A DNA stretch of 64,000 nt, taken from the NCBI GenBank assembly GCA_022821875.1, contig JAJECV010000111.1, positions 1 through 64,000 of the forward strand. The letters are read 5' to 3'. Shown piece after piece: positions 19,724-29,928 of this stretch (its first letter is position 1; every line of letters begins with the position of its first letter). The notes under the pieces were generated by a model, which was not told the DNA's origin, did no database searches, and worked only from the letters and a program-made list of their open reading frames with translations. Both the position numbers and the translations under genes were made by a program. This DNA comes from Rhodothermales bacterium (GTDB taxonomy: Bacteria; Bacteroidota; Rhodothermia; Rhodothermales; Bin80).

Positions 19724-20581
19724 ATGAACTACCGGAATAACATCTTTATCGCAGTAAACCTGATGGTATTGTTTCTGGTCGGGTGTGATGCGGCGACCTC
19801 GGATACCGGGAGCACCACTCTGACCCTGAACCTGAATGCCCAGGTCAACGGGAAGCCGCTCTCGACAGATCCTGGCACCACCTTTGACGTGAACGGAACC
19901 CTGATCTCCTTTGAATCCGTACGAATGTACATCTCGGAAATCACCCTGATCAACAGCAACGGGGATCCTGTATCCATTTTGGGTGACGGTTTGACGGTCC
20001 CCGCAAAAAACGAAGATGATGAAGACATCTCCCATACCGTCCAGGATCACATTGTTCTTGTAAAGCAGGACGCGGGGATAGATTCATACGATCTTGGCAC
20101 CTGGCCGGCAGGGAAATATGAGAAAATCCACTTTAAGATTGGCATCGCTGGCACGAATAACCGCATTGATCCGTCTCAGGTGCCCGCAGGTCATCCGTTA
20201 GCCAAACAGACAGACTACAATAATCACTGGAACTGGAATGCCGGGTACCTCTACCTCCGAATAGATGGAAAAGTAGATACCGACGGTGACGCTGTCCCGG
20301 ACGATGAATGGGCCGTACATCTAGGTACAGAGCGGTTCCTCAGGCAAGTCATGGTTACCCACGACCTGATCCTTGAGGCGGATCAGCCTGGAATCCTTGA
20401 CCTCAGTATTGATTACGGGGAGTTTTTGCGCAATGTAGATCTGTCTGATCCAGATCAGCGGATTTGTCATACCATGAATAATCTTCCTGTCGCAAATGCC
20501 GTGGCGAATCAAATTTCCTCTGCGTTTTCGATCAGTACCGATAGAAAGAGGACGGGGGGCAGCACATCTGCTGATGGTTAA
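19724..20581 (+). CDS. MbnP-like lipoprotein
   Basis: Lipobox-like FLVGCDA; 'ISFESVRMYISEITLINSNGD', 'HWNWNAGYLYLRIDGK', 'ILDLSIDYGEFLRNVDL' in the MbnP pattern; followed by diheme peroxidase gene. ORF track start 19712. Confidence 0.75.
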   Translation: MNYRNNIFIAVNLMVLFLVGCDAATSDTGSTTLTLNLNAQVNGKPLSTDPGTTFDVNGTLISFESVRMYISEITLINSNGDPVSILGDGLTVPAKNEDDEDISHTVQDHIVLVKQDAGIDSYDLGTWPAGKYEKIHFKIGIAGTNNRIDPSQVPAGHPLAKQTDYNNHWNWNAGYLYLRIDGKVDTDGDAVPDDEWAVHLGTERFLRQVMVTHDLILEADQPGILDLSIDYGEFLRNVDLSDPDQRICHTMNNLPVANAVANQISSAFSISTDRKRTGGSTSADG

Positions 20582-20625
20582 GCCCTGTGATCTGGCAGTG
20601 GGAATACAAGATCGGCTAGAACCCC

Positions 20626-21636
20626 ATGGAGATGTCTGCCCATAACTGTAGACTCGTTTTTGTTGTGCTGGCTGTATCGGGCTGTGCACCACCGGATTCA
20701 ACTTCGGAAGAGCAGTTGCGTCCGGTGGTGCCGGGCGGGTTTGATTCTGTTCCCGTTCCGGTTCACAACCCCCTCACCAGAAACAAAGTCCTTTTGGGGC
20801 AGCAGTTGTTTTTTGATCCGATCCTTTCGCTTGACAGTACGGTTTCCTGTGCAACCTGTCATCGCCCGGACGCTTTCTTTGCAGATGGAAAGGCGGTGAG
20901 CCGCGGAGTTGGAGGGCGGCCCGGAACACGAAATACCCCGTCTCTGCTTAATATCGCCTACCATCAGTTGTTCTTCTGGGATGGAGGCAGTATTACTCTG
21001 GAACATCAGGTATTCGGTCCGCTCCAGAATCCAGCCGAAATGGCACTAGACCTTGCATCTGTGCTGCAGCGACTCGAATCTATTCCGACGTATCGGGAAG
21101 CATTTGAGGAACTATTTGATGAGGCTCCGAGCCTGCGGGGATTAACTCAGGCGCTCGGGGCCTATCAGCGAACTCTGCTCAGTGGTGGTGCACGCTATGA
21201 CCGCTATAAAGCAGGCGATCAGACAGCACTTTCCCCCGCCGAAACACGAGGCTATAAACTGTTTAAAGGAAAAGCCGGGTGTTTGCACTGCCATCATGGA
21301 TTCCTCCTTACCAGTCTCAGGTTCGAGAATAACGGAATTGCGATCAGCAAAGAAGATTCCGGGCGCGCCCGTGTGACCGGCCTGAAAGAAGATTATGGAA
21401 AATTTAAAGTACCCTCCCTGCGCAATGTTGCGCAAACGGCCCCCTACATGCATAACGGGGGGATGGCAACCTTATCGGAGGTGATTGATCATTACGATCA
21501 GGGGGGAAGGGAGGTACGCGGAAAGAGTCCATTGATTCAACCGCTGGGCCTGAAGGAAGAGGAACAGGCAGATCTGGAAGCATTTCTGCATGCGCTCACT
21601 GACACCACCGTTTTAGCAGGAATTGAAGGGCCATGA
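20626..21636 (+). CDS. Diheme cytochrome c peroxidase / MauG family protein (MbnH-like)
   Basis: Two CxxCH motifs (CATCH, CLHCH); LGQQLFFDPILSLDSTVSCATCHRPDAFFADG; PSLRNVAQTAPYMHNGGMATLSEVIDHYDQGG. Confidence 0.88.
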   Translation: MEMSAHNCRLVFVVLAVSGCAPPDSTSEEQLRPVVPGGFDSVPVPVHNPLTRNKVLLGQQLFFDPILSLDSTVSCATCHRPDAFFADGKAVSRGVGGRPGTRNTPSLLNIAYHQLFFWDGGSITLEHQVFGPLQNPAEMALDLASVLQRLESIPTYREAFEELFDEAPSLRGLTQALGAYQRTLLSGGARYDRYKAGDQTALSPAETRGYKLFKGKAGCLHCHHGFLLTSLRFENNGIAISKEDSGRARVTGLKEDYGKFKVPSLRNVAQTAPYMHNGGMATLSEVIDHYDQGGREVRGKSPLIQPLGLKEEEQADLEAFLHALTDTTVLAGIEGP

Positions 21637-22421
21637 TCAGAATTCTCCTGGTTATTGTTTGCTTTCTGACAGGGTGTGCACCGAGCATCACAGACACCGA
21701 TTTTTTTCGGGAGCATCCCACTGATTCCGAGGACACATCGGTAGAGTTGGCCGTAATCAAGGATGGGCGACTTTCCATTAATTTGATGGCCCCCGACTCC
21801 CTTCGTTTGGGGGCGAGTATTCTCTGGGTGGAAGCCGCTGTAGATGGAGTGCCCGCTTCGGACGGCGACTTTAGGGTTCTCTCAAAATGGGCGGCCGGAG
21901 CGCAAACGGTTTCCTCCCCCCTGGGAGCCGTGAAGCTTGTTCGCACCGATAGACCGGGCCGCTTTGAAGGGGCTCCGCTGTTCATTGCCCCGCATGGCGA
22001 AGAAGGGTACTGGCAACTGCAAATCACCTATGCCGCCAGTGGAGAATCAGGAGAGGCGGTGCTCCCTGTTGAGATACAGTCATCTATATGGGTGCAGTAC
22101 ACGGATGGATATTACGTATCGTGGGTACGGCCCGTTCATCCGGTGACGGGACTTGATGTGATTGAATTTGCCCTTCATCGCCTGGTTGATGAGCAGTTTC
22201 TTCCTCTGGAGGATGCCGGGATTGATCTGTTCCCGTGGATGGATATGGGGGCCGGGCAAGGTCACAGTACCCCGTATGAAGCCCCCGTGCATGTACACCA
22301 CGGACGGTACCGGGGATCGGTGAATTTTATTATGTCCGGCGGATGGGAAATGACCGTGTTTATTCAGCGTGCAGGTGCGGTGCAGGATACCGTATACTTC
22401 AAGGGTTTTACGGTATCCTGA
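21633..22421 (+). CDS. Lipoprotein with YtkA-like domain
   Basis: Lipobox FLTGCAPS; C-terminal 'WMDMGAGQGHSTPYEAPVHVHHGRYRGSVNFIMSGGWEMTVFI'; ATGA overlap with MbnH-like gene. Confidence 0.6.
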   Translation: MIRILLVIVCFLTGCAPSITDTDFFREHPTDSEDTSVELAVIKDGRLSINLMAPDSLRLGASILWVEAAVDGVPASDGDFRVLSKWAAGAQTVSSPLGAVKLVRTDRPGRFEGAPLFIAPHGEEGYWQLQITYAASGESGEAVLPVEIQSSIWVQYTDGYYVSWVRPVHPVTGLDVIEFALHRLVDEQFLPLEDAGIDLFPWMDMGAGQGHSTPYEAPVHVHHGRYRGSVNFIMSGGWEMTVFIQRAGAVQDTVYFKGFTVS

Positions 22422-24670
22422 TGCGTCTAGTCAGAAATTTCTGGATCTGGTGTCTGTTGCCTGTGTGCATTGGACCCGCGCAGGCGCAGTATATCGTTCA
22501 TGGGCATGTGGTGGACGCGTTGACCGGCACGGCGATTGGGTCTGCGTCCGTCATGGTTTTAGATCGTGGAACCGGTACGACGACCAATGGGAGTGGTCAT
22601 TTTGAATTGGCTCTGCCGGAGGGTGAGTATGAACTTCGCATCTCTTTTGTTGGATATACGCCCGCCGAATTCACAGTTTCTGCCGGATCGGCCTCTCAGG
22701 ATCATTTAAGAATTTCTCTTATGCCTGCGGTCATTGCGGTGGATGAAGTTGTGGTGCAGAGCAGTGCTCCGCGAATTAATGATCCTGCAACTGCCTCGCA
22801 TCATCTGAAAGCAACCGAGGATCTGTTGGATCGCGTACCCGGTACAGATTTTGTTCAGCGTGCCAATTTTGCATGGGAACCAGTCATCCGGGGGCTCAGC
22901 GGAGGGCAGGTTGGACTTGTGATTGACGGGATCAAGGTGGTTGGGGCATGTGTGGATAAGATGGACCCGTCCTCGTCTTATGTCGAAGTGGAAAACTTGA
23001 AAAAACTGGAACTCACCAAAGGGGGTTTTGATTTGACCCAGGCCTCCCAGATCGGCGGCACGATCAATCTGATTACCCGGAAACCCCGCTTTGATCGTCC
23101 CCTTTATGCCGATGCAGACCTAAACTACAGTTCTGCCGCAAAACTGCGTCAGGGGCGTTTATCCGGTGGGGGCTCTCACAAAAATACCAGTGTTCGGGGC
23201 AGCTTTTCCTACAAAGAGGCGGGAGATTTTAGTCCAGGAGGCCAGAATCCCGTTCCGGGTTCCGGTTTCAAAAAGAACAATTACAAATTAGATCTATCTC
23301 AGCGGGTTGGTCGGCAGCATGAATTCACCGCATCCTTCCTGGGAGACAATGCATGGGAGGTGGGCTATCCTGTTCTGTTAATGGATGCCGCGCTGGCAAA
23401 AGCCAAAATCTATAGTTTAACCTACGTCTGGACTCCCGGGCTGCATTGGATCTCAAGGTGGGAGACCAAGTTCTACACCAACCGGGTAGATCACTGGATG
23501 AGTGATTTTGACCGGAATGTCCGGGAGCGCCCGGTCATGCGTGCCATGCACATGCCAATGTTTGGAAAGACGAGAACGACCGGTGGATTGAGTACACTGG
23601 AACTGGCACATGGAGTACACCGGTTTAAGGTTACACTGGATGCCTATCAGACCAAAAGCTTTGGAGATATGTGGATGTTCAGCGTATTTGAGGATATCCC
23701 GGACATGTATCTGCTGAATCTGGGAGATGTCCGGGTGCGCCATGGAGCAGTTGCACTGGATCTCACTTCACGACTGCGACCGGGTTTGACTGCACGCATA
23801 GGGGTACGTCTGGATCATTCCCCTCGTGATGTGTCACGTGATGAAGCGGTGGCTGTACTGCAGGGGCGCTGGAATATCAGTACACTTGCACGGTCGTATA
23901 CCCTTGCAGGGGCAAGTTTCAGCCTCACCAGATCCACCGGATCCGAAAATCTGCTGCGACTTTCATTGGCCAATGTCGGCCGCCTCCCTACCCACGTAGA
24001 AAATTATGGATACTATGTCTACAATTATGTTGACGGGTATTTCTATACCGGCAACCCTGCACTGAAACCGGAGAGAAGTACGCAGGCTGAATTGGGATTT
24101 GAGCGGTGGACCTCCCGTTTGGCGCTCCGGGCCAGCGTCTTCGGGAATTACATCCAGCACTACATCGCTGGCGAAAATGATGGAGGCCTGTCAGGCAATA
24201 CGACACTGAGGTTCAGAACCTATCAGAATGCATCGGCCGTGCTGCTTCTGGGTGGAGAACTGAGTGCGGTCGCAGATTTCAGGAAATGGTTTGAGTGGAC
24301 GGCCTCCGCCTCCTATACACATGGGCAGAACCTTGAACTGGACGAGCCCATGTATCTAATCCCTCCACTTAGCGGCGGGTCTAGTCTTCGTGTTATGCGT
24401 GACCGGTGGTCCAGTGAACTGGAGATCCGTATGGCGATGCCCCAGAACCGGGTGGCTCAAAAACTGGCAGACGAAGATGTAACCGACGGTTACTTTATTG
24501 TGAATGTTCGAGGAAGGATGCAACCCGGTTCCGGTGCGGTGTCTAGACACATGGAGATCAGTGCAGGAGTCAACAATATATTTGATGTGTACTATCACAA
24601 ACACCTTAGTTATGGAAATCTCCCCAGTCTGGGCCGTGATCTCTACCTGACCGTTACGTATTCCCTGTAG
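22421..24670 (+). CDS. TonB-dependent receptor with N-terminal carboxypeptidase-regulatory-like domain
   Basis: Signal peptide ending PAQAQ, 'VVDALTGTAIGSASVMVLDRGTGTTTNGSGHFEL...EYELRISFVGY', plug and beta-barrel; 1-nt stop/start overlap (TGATG) with upstream gene. Confidence 0.88.
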   Translation: MRLVRNFWIWCLLPVCIGPAQAQYIVHGHVVDALTGTAIGSASVMVLDRGTGTTTNGSGHFELALPEGEYELRISFVGYTPAEFTVSAGSASQDHLRISLMPAVIAVDEVVVQSSAPRINDPATASHHLKATEDLLDRVPGTDFVQRANFAWEPVIRGLSGGQVGLVIDGIKVVGACVDKMDPSSSYVEVENLKKLELTKGGFDLTQASQIGGTINLITRKPRFDRPLYADADLNYSSAAKLRQGRLSGGGSHKNTSVRGSFSYKEAGDFSPGGQNPVPGSGFKKNNYKLDLSQRVGRQHEFTASFLGDNAWEVGYPVLLMDAALAKAKIYSLTYVWTPGLHWISRWETKFYTNRVDHWMSDFDRNVRERPVMRAMHMPMFGKTRTTGGLSTLELAHGVHRFKVTLDAYQTKSFGDMWMFSVFEDIPDMYLLNLGDVRVRHGAVALDLTSRLRPGLTARIGVRLDHSPRDVSRDEAVAVLQGRWNISTLARSYTLAGASFSLTRSTGSENLLRLSLANVGRLPTHVENYGYYVYNYVDGYFYTGNPALKPERSTQAELGFERWTSRLALRASVFGNYIQHYIAGENDGGLSGNTTLRFRTYQNASAVLLLGGELSAVADFRKWFEWTASASYTHGQNLELDEPMYLIPPLSGGSSLRVMRDRWSSELEIRMAMPQNRVAQKLADEDVTDGYFIVNVRGRMQPGSGAVSRHMEISAGVNNIFDVYYHKHLSYGNLPSLGRDLYLTVTYSL

Positions 24671-24742
24671 CGTCATCCGGCTGCCAGTTGCCGATGACAT
24701 GGTTTTGCACAGGTTTGTTCAGGCGGAGATGGCGAGACTTTG

Positions 24743-25633
24743 CTATGGTTGCTCTCGCAGTGCAGCGTGTACGGTGCGTGTGATGGCTGCCCCGAGTGCA
24801 GCGGATTCGGAATCGTCATCCAAGCCCTCAATCAGGATCACCACGACATATGGCGGAGCGTTTGGCGGATAGATGATTGCCGCATCGTGATGGATCCGTG
24901 TAATTTGTCCAGTCTTGTGGGCCACCCGCACATCGGACGGGAGTCCGGCAGGAATCATTTCATTGAATGCCTGCTCCAGCAGTACTGCAACCATACTGCT
25001 GTCCGCGGCAGGTCCAACGGCCTGCCCCTGGCGGACAGCTTCCAGGAGGGTTGCCAAAGCAGGGGCGGTCGTTGTGTTGCTGAGGTTACGTTCAAACGCC
25101 TTGAGATCCTCCACTCCCCGAAGCACTTTCATCTGGGGTGCACCCAGAGAATCAACCGTCTGCTGAACTGATTCTGCCCCCAGAAAATCAATCAGAAGGT
25201 TCGTCGCCAGATTGGACGATACAGTGATCATCTGGTAGATCAACTCGGAGATCGTCATGCGCTCTCCCAGCCGCTTATAGATCGCATCATCCGAATCATC
25301 CTCAATGCTGTAGCGTGTTCCATCTACAATGGAGCGAAAAGAGTTTTTTACCTCAAGAGTTGAATCCATGGAGAGATCAGTATCCCGAACGCGGCGCCAT
25401 GCTTCAATCTGCACAGGCACCTTCATGGTGCTGGCGGCGTGAAAAGAGCGGTCAGGGAGGAGGTCCAGCGTGGTCTGTGTGCTTGCATCCCGAATGGACA
25501 CGGCAACGGTGGCAGCGGGGTATTCGCTGATTACTGCTTCTATTTGCTCTTCCAGCGTAATGGATTCGTTGCATGAGATTGCAGCGCAGCCAATCAGGGT
25601 CAGCATGATCAGTCTGGAAAGAAAGCGAGTCAC
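24743..25633 (-). CDS. Class A beta-lactamase-like serine hydrolase
   Basis: SxxK 'AASTMKVP', 'SSN' (SxN), 'HKTGQ' (KTG); lipoprotein-type signal IGCAAISC. Confidence 0.8.
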   Translation of the reverse strand: MTRFLSRLIMLTLIGCAAISCNESITLEEQIEAVISEYPAATVAVSIRDASTQTTLDLLPDRSFHAASTMKVPVQIEAWRRVRDTDLSMDSTLEVKNSFRSIVDGTRYSIEDDSDDAIYKRLGERMTISELIYQMITVSSNLATNLLIDFLGAESVQQTVDSLGAPQMKVLRGVEDLKAFERNLSNTTTAPALATLLEAVRQGQAVGPAADSSMVAVLLEQAFNEMIPAGLPSDVRVAHKTGQITRIHHDAAIIYPPNAPPYVVVILIEGLDDDSESAALGAAITRTVHAALREQP

Positions 25634-25637
25634 GATA

Positions 25638-26486
25638 CTAGATTCTGCAGGTACGGATATCAGTAATTACAATTCCCGTTGCACCAAGCCGTTCCAGATC
25701 GTCCATGATCTGGTTGGCATCTTCACGCTTAGCTAGTGCTTTTACGGCAATCCAACCCGTTTTGCTTAGGGGCGCAATCGTTGGTGATTCAATGCCGGGA
25801 GTGATTTTACAGACATGTTCAAGGGCGGACCGGGGACATCCGTACTCAATCATCACATAGGTTCGGGCCAGAAGGATTCCCTGAATGCGTCGCACAAACA
25901 GGTCTGCGGCAGATCCAGTTTTAACAATTCCCGGCCGGCCGGTCAATACCGCCTCGGTGTGTAGAATCGGCTCACCAATGATCGCTAGCCCCGCGTCCTC
26001 CAGCGTACGCCCGGTCTGGACGAGATCTGCAATAAGATCTGCAACCCCTAATTGAATGGAGACCTCAACGGCTCCGTCGAGGGGGACGATCTCGGCCTGG
26101 ATGTTTTTTTTGGCCAGATCCGCCGAGACCAGGTGACTGAATGAGGTTGCAATGCGGAGCCCGTTAAACTGATTCAGAGTAAGATTACGGTCTCGCAGGC
26201 CTGCGTAGCAGAGCCGTGCCGCACCGAAGTTGAGCGGGAGAATTTCTTCCAGACCCGCCTGCTGCTCAATCAGAAAATCCCGGCCGATAATCCCTAGATC
26301 AAGGACACCGTTACTCACATAGGTCGCAATATCACGCGGGCGCAGGAAATAAAACAGGACTTGATTCTCGGTATCCCGGACACGTAACTCACGGCCGGAA
26401 CGCTGACACTTATAGCCGGCAGACCGAATCAGTTCGACCGCATCCGCGGCTAATGCTCCCTTATTGGGGAGTGCAATCTGCAACAT
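25638..26486 (-). CDS. hisG: ATP phosphoribosyltransferase, long form
   Basis: LQIALPNKGALAADAVELI, YVSNGVLDLGIIGRDFL, GVADLIADLVQTGRTLEDAGL; C-terminal HisG_C-like region. Confidence 0.95.
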   Translation of the reverse strand: MLQIALPNKGALAADAVELIRSAGYKCQRSGRELRVRDTENQVLFYFLRPRDIATYVSNGVLDLGIIGRDFLIEQQAGLEEILPLNFGAARLCYAGLRDRNLTLNQFNGLRIATSFSHLVSADLAKKNIQAEIVPLDGAVEVSIQLGVADLIADLVQTGRTLEDAGLAIIGEPILHTEAVLTGRPGIVKTGSAADLFVRRIQGILLARTYVMIEYGCPRSALEHVCKITPGIESPTIAPLSKTGWIAVKALAKREDANQIMDDLERLGATGIVITDIRTCRI

Positions 26487-26498
26487 TGGACAGGGAAC

Positions 26499-26762
26499 TT
26501 AGAGGTGACGATAAATATCTTCCAGGGACAGGTCACGGGCGATCATCATGACCTGAATATGATAGATCAGTTGCGAGATTTCTTCTGCGGTGCGTTCCGG
26601 GGTTTCGTGGTTGGCGGCCATCCAGACTTCGCCGGCTTCTTCCAGAATTTTTTTTCCAATCTCATGGGAGCCTGCCTGTACTGCCCGCACGGTGCCGGAA
26701 TCCGGATCCTGCCGGTCCACCTTATCCTTTAACTCCTGAAAAAGATCTTCAAATCGTTTCAT
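26499..26762 (-). CDS. hisE: Phosphoribosyl-ATP pyrophosphatase
   Basis: [37 protein letters not shown]; adjacent to hisG. Confidence 0.92.
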   Translation of the reverse strand: MKRFEDLFQELKDKVDRQDPDSGTVRAVQAGSHEIGKKILEEAGEVWMAANHETPERTAEEISQLIYHIQVMMIARDLSLEDIYRHL

Positions 26763-26883
26763 ATTTCGGTGCTGATTGGGTCGAATTATTTAAGGATTCG
26801 CGGCCTGCCAAACGTTTATGTGTGTCTGTACGGGGTTAACCGAACGCACAGGAGCATGCAATTCCCAGGAAATATATAAATAA

Positions 26884-26910
26884 AAGGCCAGATCATAAGA
26901 TACTGGCCTC
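26884..26910 (-). terminator. Putative intrinsic terminator downstream of the 73-aa gene / upstream of his genes
   Basis: Perfect 7-bp stem AGGCCAG(26885-26891)/CTGGCCT(26903-26909), 11-nt loop, followed on the minus strand by a T-rich tract. Confidence 0.55.
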
Positions 26911-26961
26911 GCGGGAATCCAACACGGATCCTCCGAACGATCCTTAAATCGTCAACAGACG

Positions 26962-27183
26962 CTAGGCTTTTACCGCTTCAGCAAGTAAGCGGTTAAGTTG
27001 CAGGCTTGTGCGGTCTCCACTGCCGACGAGGACATCGTCAAAGAACGCAATCAGGGCCGAGCGCTCTGACGGATTAGATTCAAATGATTCCAGCGTTGAG
27101 AGAAAACGCTTCCATACAGATTCTTCAATCTGGCCGGCCAGATACCGTGCGAACAGCCTTCCAAGTGGGTTGGTATGTTTCAT
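26962..27183 (-). CDS. Hypothetical 73-aa protein
   Basis: ORF with putative terminator just downstream; protein-like composition. Confidence 0.45.
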   Translation of the reverse strand: MKHTNPLGRLFARYLAGQIEESVWKRFLSTLESFESNPSERSALIAFFDDVLVGSGDRTSLQLNRLLAEAVKA

Positions 27184-27566
27184 TGTTTCGTCTTTTTTGT
27201 TTTGCAGCGCGTCTAAATTGAGCGGGGCTCAAGTGCTTCAAACTCTGCTTCGTAACGTTACGGCAAAAACCGGGCCAAAGTTACACTTCCGTGCTGCTTA
27301 CGCCTCAATTACACGCATAGAGGCCCGTACACGCAATTCAATGGAAGAAAAATTGCTGTTGCAGGCTTGATGTGCAGAACAACCTGCATATAAAGTCCAA
27401 AAGTATTTAATTCAAAATTTTGGGATTGCGCCAGTCAGAATCTACAGTTGAGAATCTATAAGCCTGATATTGTAGTGGGATTTCGCTGCGAGTTGGAATT
27501 GAGCAGTGAATGTGTGCAGATAATAGGGGGACAGTGTTGGCGGGGGTAGGAAATTCTTGAGTCGCT

Positions 27567-29186
27567 TTATTTCCATATTCGGATGGTACTATCTGCTGCT
27601 GCAAAAGCAATTCGTTTTCCATTTGGTGAGAAAGCCACAGACCAGACCCCATCCGTATGTACAGTGAAGCGGTGAAGTTCTTGACCAGTATCCGCGTCCC
27701 ATAGCAGAATGATTCCGTCTTCTGATCCAGAGGCCAGCTGAGAACCATCTGGCGAGAAAGCCACAGATAAAACTGGATCTGTATGTCCAGTGAGGATGTA
27801 CGTTTCTACGCCAGTAACTACATCCCACAGCCGAATGGTTTCGTCAAATGATCCAGAGGCCAACTGAGAACCATCTGGCGAGAAATCCACAGAATAGACC
27901 CAACCTGTATGTCCAGTGAGGCGGCGCGTTTCTACGCCGGTATCCACATTCCACAGCCGAACGGTTTTGTCGTATGATCCAGAGGCCAGCCGAGAACCAT
28001 CTGGGGAGAAAGCCACAGAACTAACCCCGCCTGTATGTCCAGTGAGGCGGTGCTCTTCTTGCGTTATGAGAGATGGTTGTTTTTGCCAGAAATAGCCGAT
28101 TACCGCCAATAAAATGAATGCTCCGGATATTAAAGCAATTGAAATTTTGAGACCCTGTCTGTTGGATTTCTTCGCAGAATCGACCTTGAAGGCTTCATTC
28201 TGAATCGGTACACCTGAGGGCTCAGGCGAAAGGCTTTCTTTATTGCCCAATAAACTGGGTTGATCGGTCTTTTCTTCGGCAACAGAAACCGACGGCTTCA
28301 ACTCACCTGTAAGTTCTGCACAACTTTGGGTTCGCTTACTCTCATTAATGACGAGACAGTGATCTATCGCTTGAAGTACTTTGACGGAAAACCGCCCCTG
28401 ACCAACATCTGCCGCCGTGGGCAGGGGATCGGATTGCCCCTGCATGATCGCATAGGCTCGCTTCTGAACGGTTGTTGGATTTAGCGGCGAAAACGGAGGG
28501 TTCCCGCCAGCGACCACTCTCCACATTACTGCGCCCAATCCATATATGTCGGTCCAGGGGCCGATCTTCCCGTCACCGACCTGCTCCATCGCAGCATAGC
28601 CATCCGTGTAGGGAGCCAGTGATTTGGTGTGCCTGCTGATCTCCTGCTTCGCTGCCCCAAAATCAATCAGGATGGGCGTACTGTCATCCCGGCGGACTAA
28701 AATATTGGAAGGCTTAATATCCCGATGACATACTCCTGCGTCATGCACGGTTTGCAGTCCAGACAATAGAGGCAGAATTAAATCCAGCAGTTCCTGCTCC
28801 GTTAAGGGTTCTCCGCGGGATTCACGCCGTTCCAGGAGTGTGGAGAGTGGCAAGCCCTGCACATAATCCATGATCGTGTAGGCTGTGCCATTGGCGCGAA
28901 ATAAATCCCGGCAGGTCACGATATTTGGGCAGTCCCGGAATTTCTCCAACTGCTTTGCCTCTTTGAGGAAACGCTCCAGGCCTTCCTCAAATGGTACATG
29001 AAATTCCCCTCTGGTCGGCTGAACCGTTCCGCCCTGGCGGACACATAATTCGGAGGGGAAGTACTCCTTGATCGCAACCTCAATCCCCAATTCCCGGTGT
29101 TCTCCTTTGTATACAACCCCAAACCCTCCCTGACCGATCACGGAGTGGATTTCGTACCGACTGAGAATGTCTCCCTGCTGTAGCAT
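27567..29186 (-). CDS. Serine/threonine protein kinase with TM segment and C-terminal WD40 repeats
   Basis: IGQGGFGVVYKGEH, VCHRDIKPSNILV, LIDFGAAKQ; TM ISIALISGAFILLAVIGYFW; four WD40 repeats 'LTGHTGGVSSVAFSPDGSRLASGSYDKTVRLW'. Confidence 0.93.
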   Translation of the reverse strand: MLQQGDILSRYEIHSVIGQGGFGVVYKGEHRELGIEVAIKEYFPSELCVRQGGTVQPTRGEFHVPFEEGLERFLKEAKQLEKFRDCPNIVTCRDLFRANGTAYTIMDYVQGLPLSTLLERRESRGEPLTEQELLDLILPLLSGLQTVHDAGVCHRDIKPSNILVRRDDSTPILIDFGAAKQEISRHTKSLAPYTDGYAAMEQVGDGKIGPWTDIYGLGAVMWRVVAGGNPPFSPLNPTTVQKRAYAIMQGQSDPLPTAADVGQGRFSVKVLQAIDHCLVINESKRTQSCAELTGELKPSVSVAEEKTDQPSLLGNKESLSPEPSGVPIQNEAFKVDSAKKSNRQGLKISIALISGAFILLAVIGYFWQKQPSLITQEEHRLTGHTGGVSSVAFSPDGSRLASGSYDKTVRLWNVDTGVETRRLTGHTGWVYSVDFSPDGSQLASGSFDETIRLWDVVTGVETYILTGHTDPVLSVAFSPDGSQLASGSEDGIILLWDADTGQELHRFTVHTDGVWSVAFSPNGKRIAFAAADSTIRIWK

Positions 29187-29928
29187 ACTTGCACGGTGCT
29201 AAGAACGACAAATATACTGTAACTGGGTGATTCCTCGCAGATTTGATTGGTATCGGCAGGTTTTTGATGGGGTGCCTATATGGGATTCCCGGATGGATAC
29301 GCAAGAGATCCCGAAAGCCTGACTGAAACACTGAACTCTTTGAGGAAGGTCGGATCAAAGGGCCGGTATCCGCAAATTAACGGGAATTTTTTGCCTTCTG
29401 GAGGAAACGGGTAAATGGGAAGGTGCAGCCAAAGGAGGTTTGCGAAACAGCCACCGAGGCTTATATCACGCCAGAATCAAACATGATCGTCCAAATTGAC
29501 GTACAGAGTGCGCACATGGGGGTGTTCGTAGTTCCATAGAACGAGGTAACCGGCGCACACGCTGGATGATCGTCCAATTGGTGAAATACTCATCTTCATG
29601 ATAGCATAAGGCACTTTTCTGTCTCAGTAACCAGACATTCCTGTAACCAAGTACTGCAATGCGATGCGGGTTGGTTGCCGGACACAGCGTAATAGCCCGA
29701 TCCATTCCTTTTTCCCGGTATCCAAACGGTTCTTCCAGGCAGTTGCTATATTTGGGTTGTAAATCAAGATCGCCACCTTGTGCTAATTTGGTCCACGCAA
29801 TCACAGTTCTACTGTGACCGACTCTCACTGGATGTGTTTTTGGTCGGTTGGACCATCCCCGTTACCATTCCGGCAGGCACTTATCCTGATCTAATCCGTA
29901 GGAAAAAGCAACAGAACCCACATCGCCG

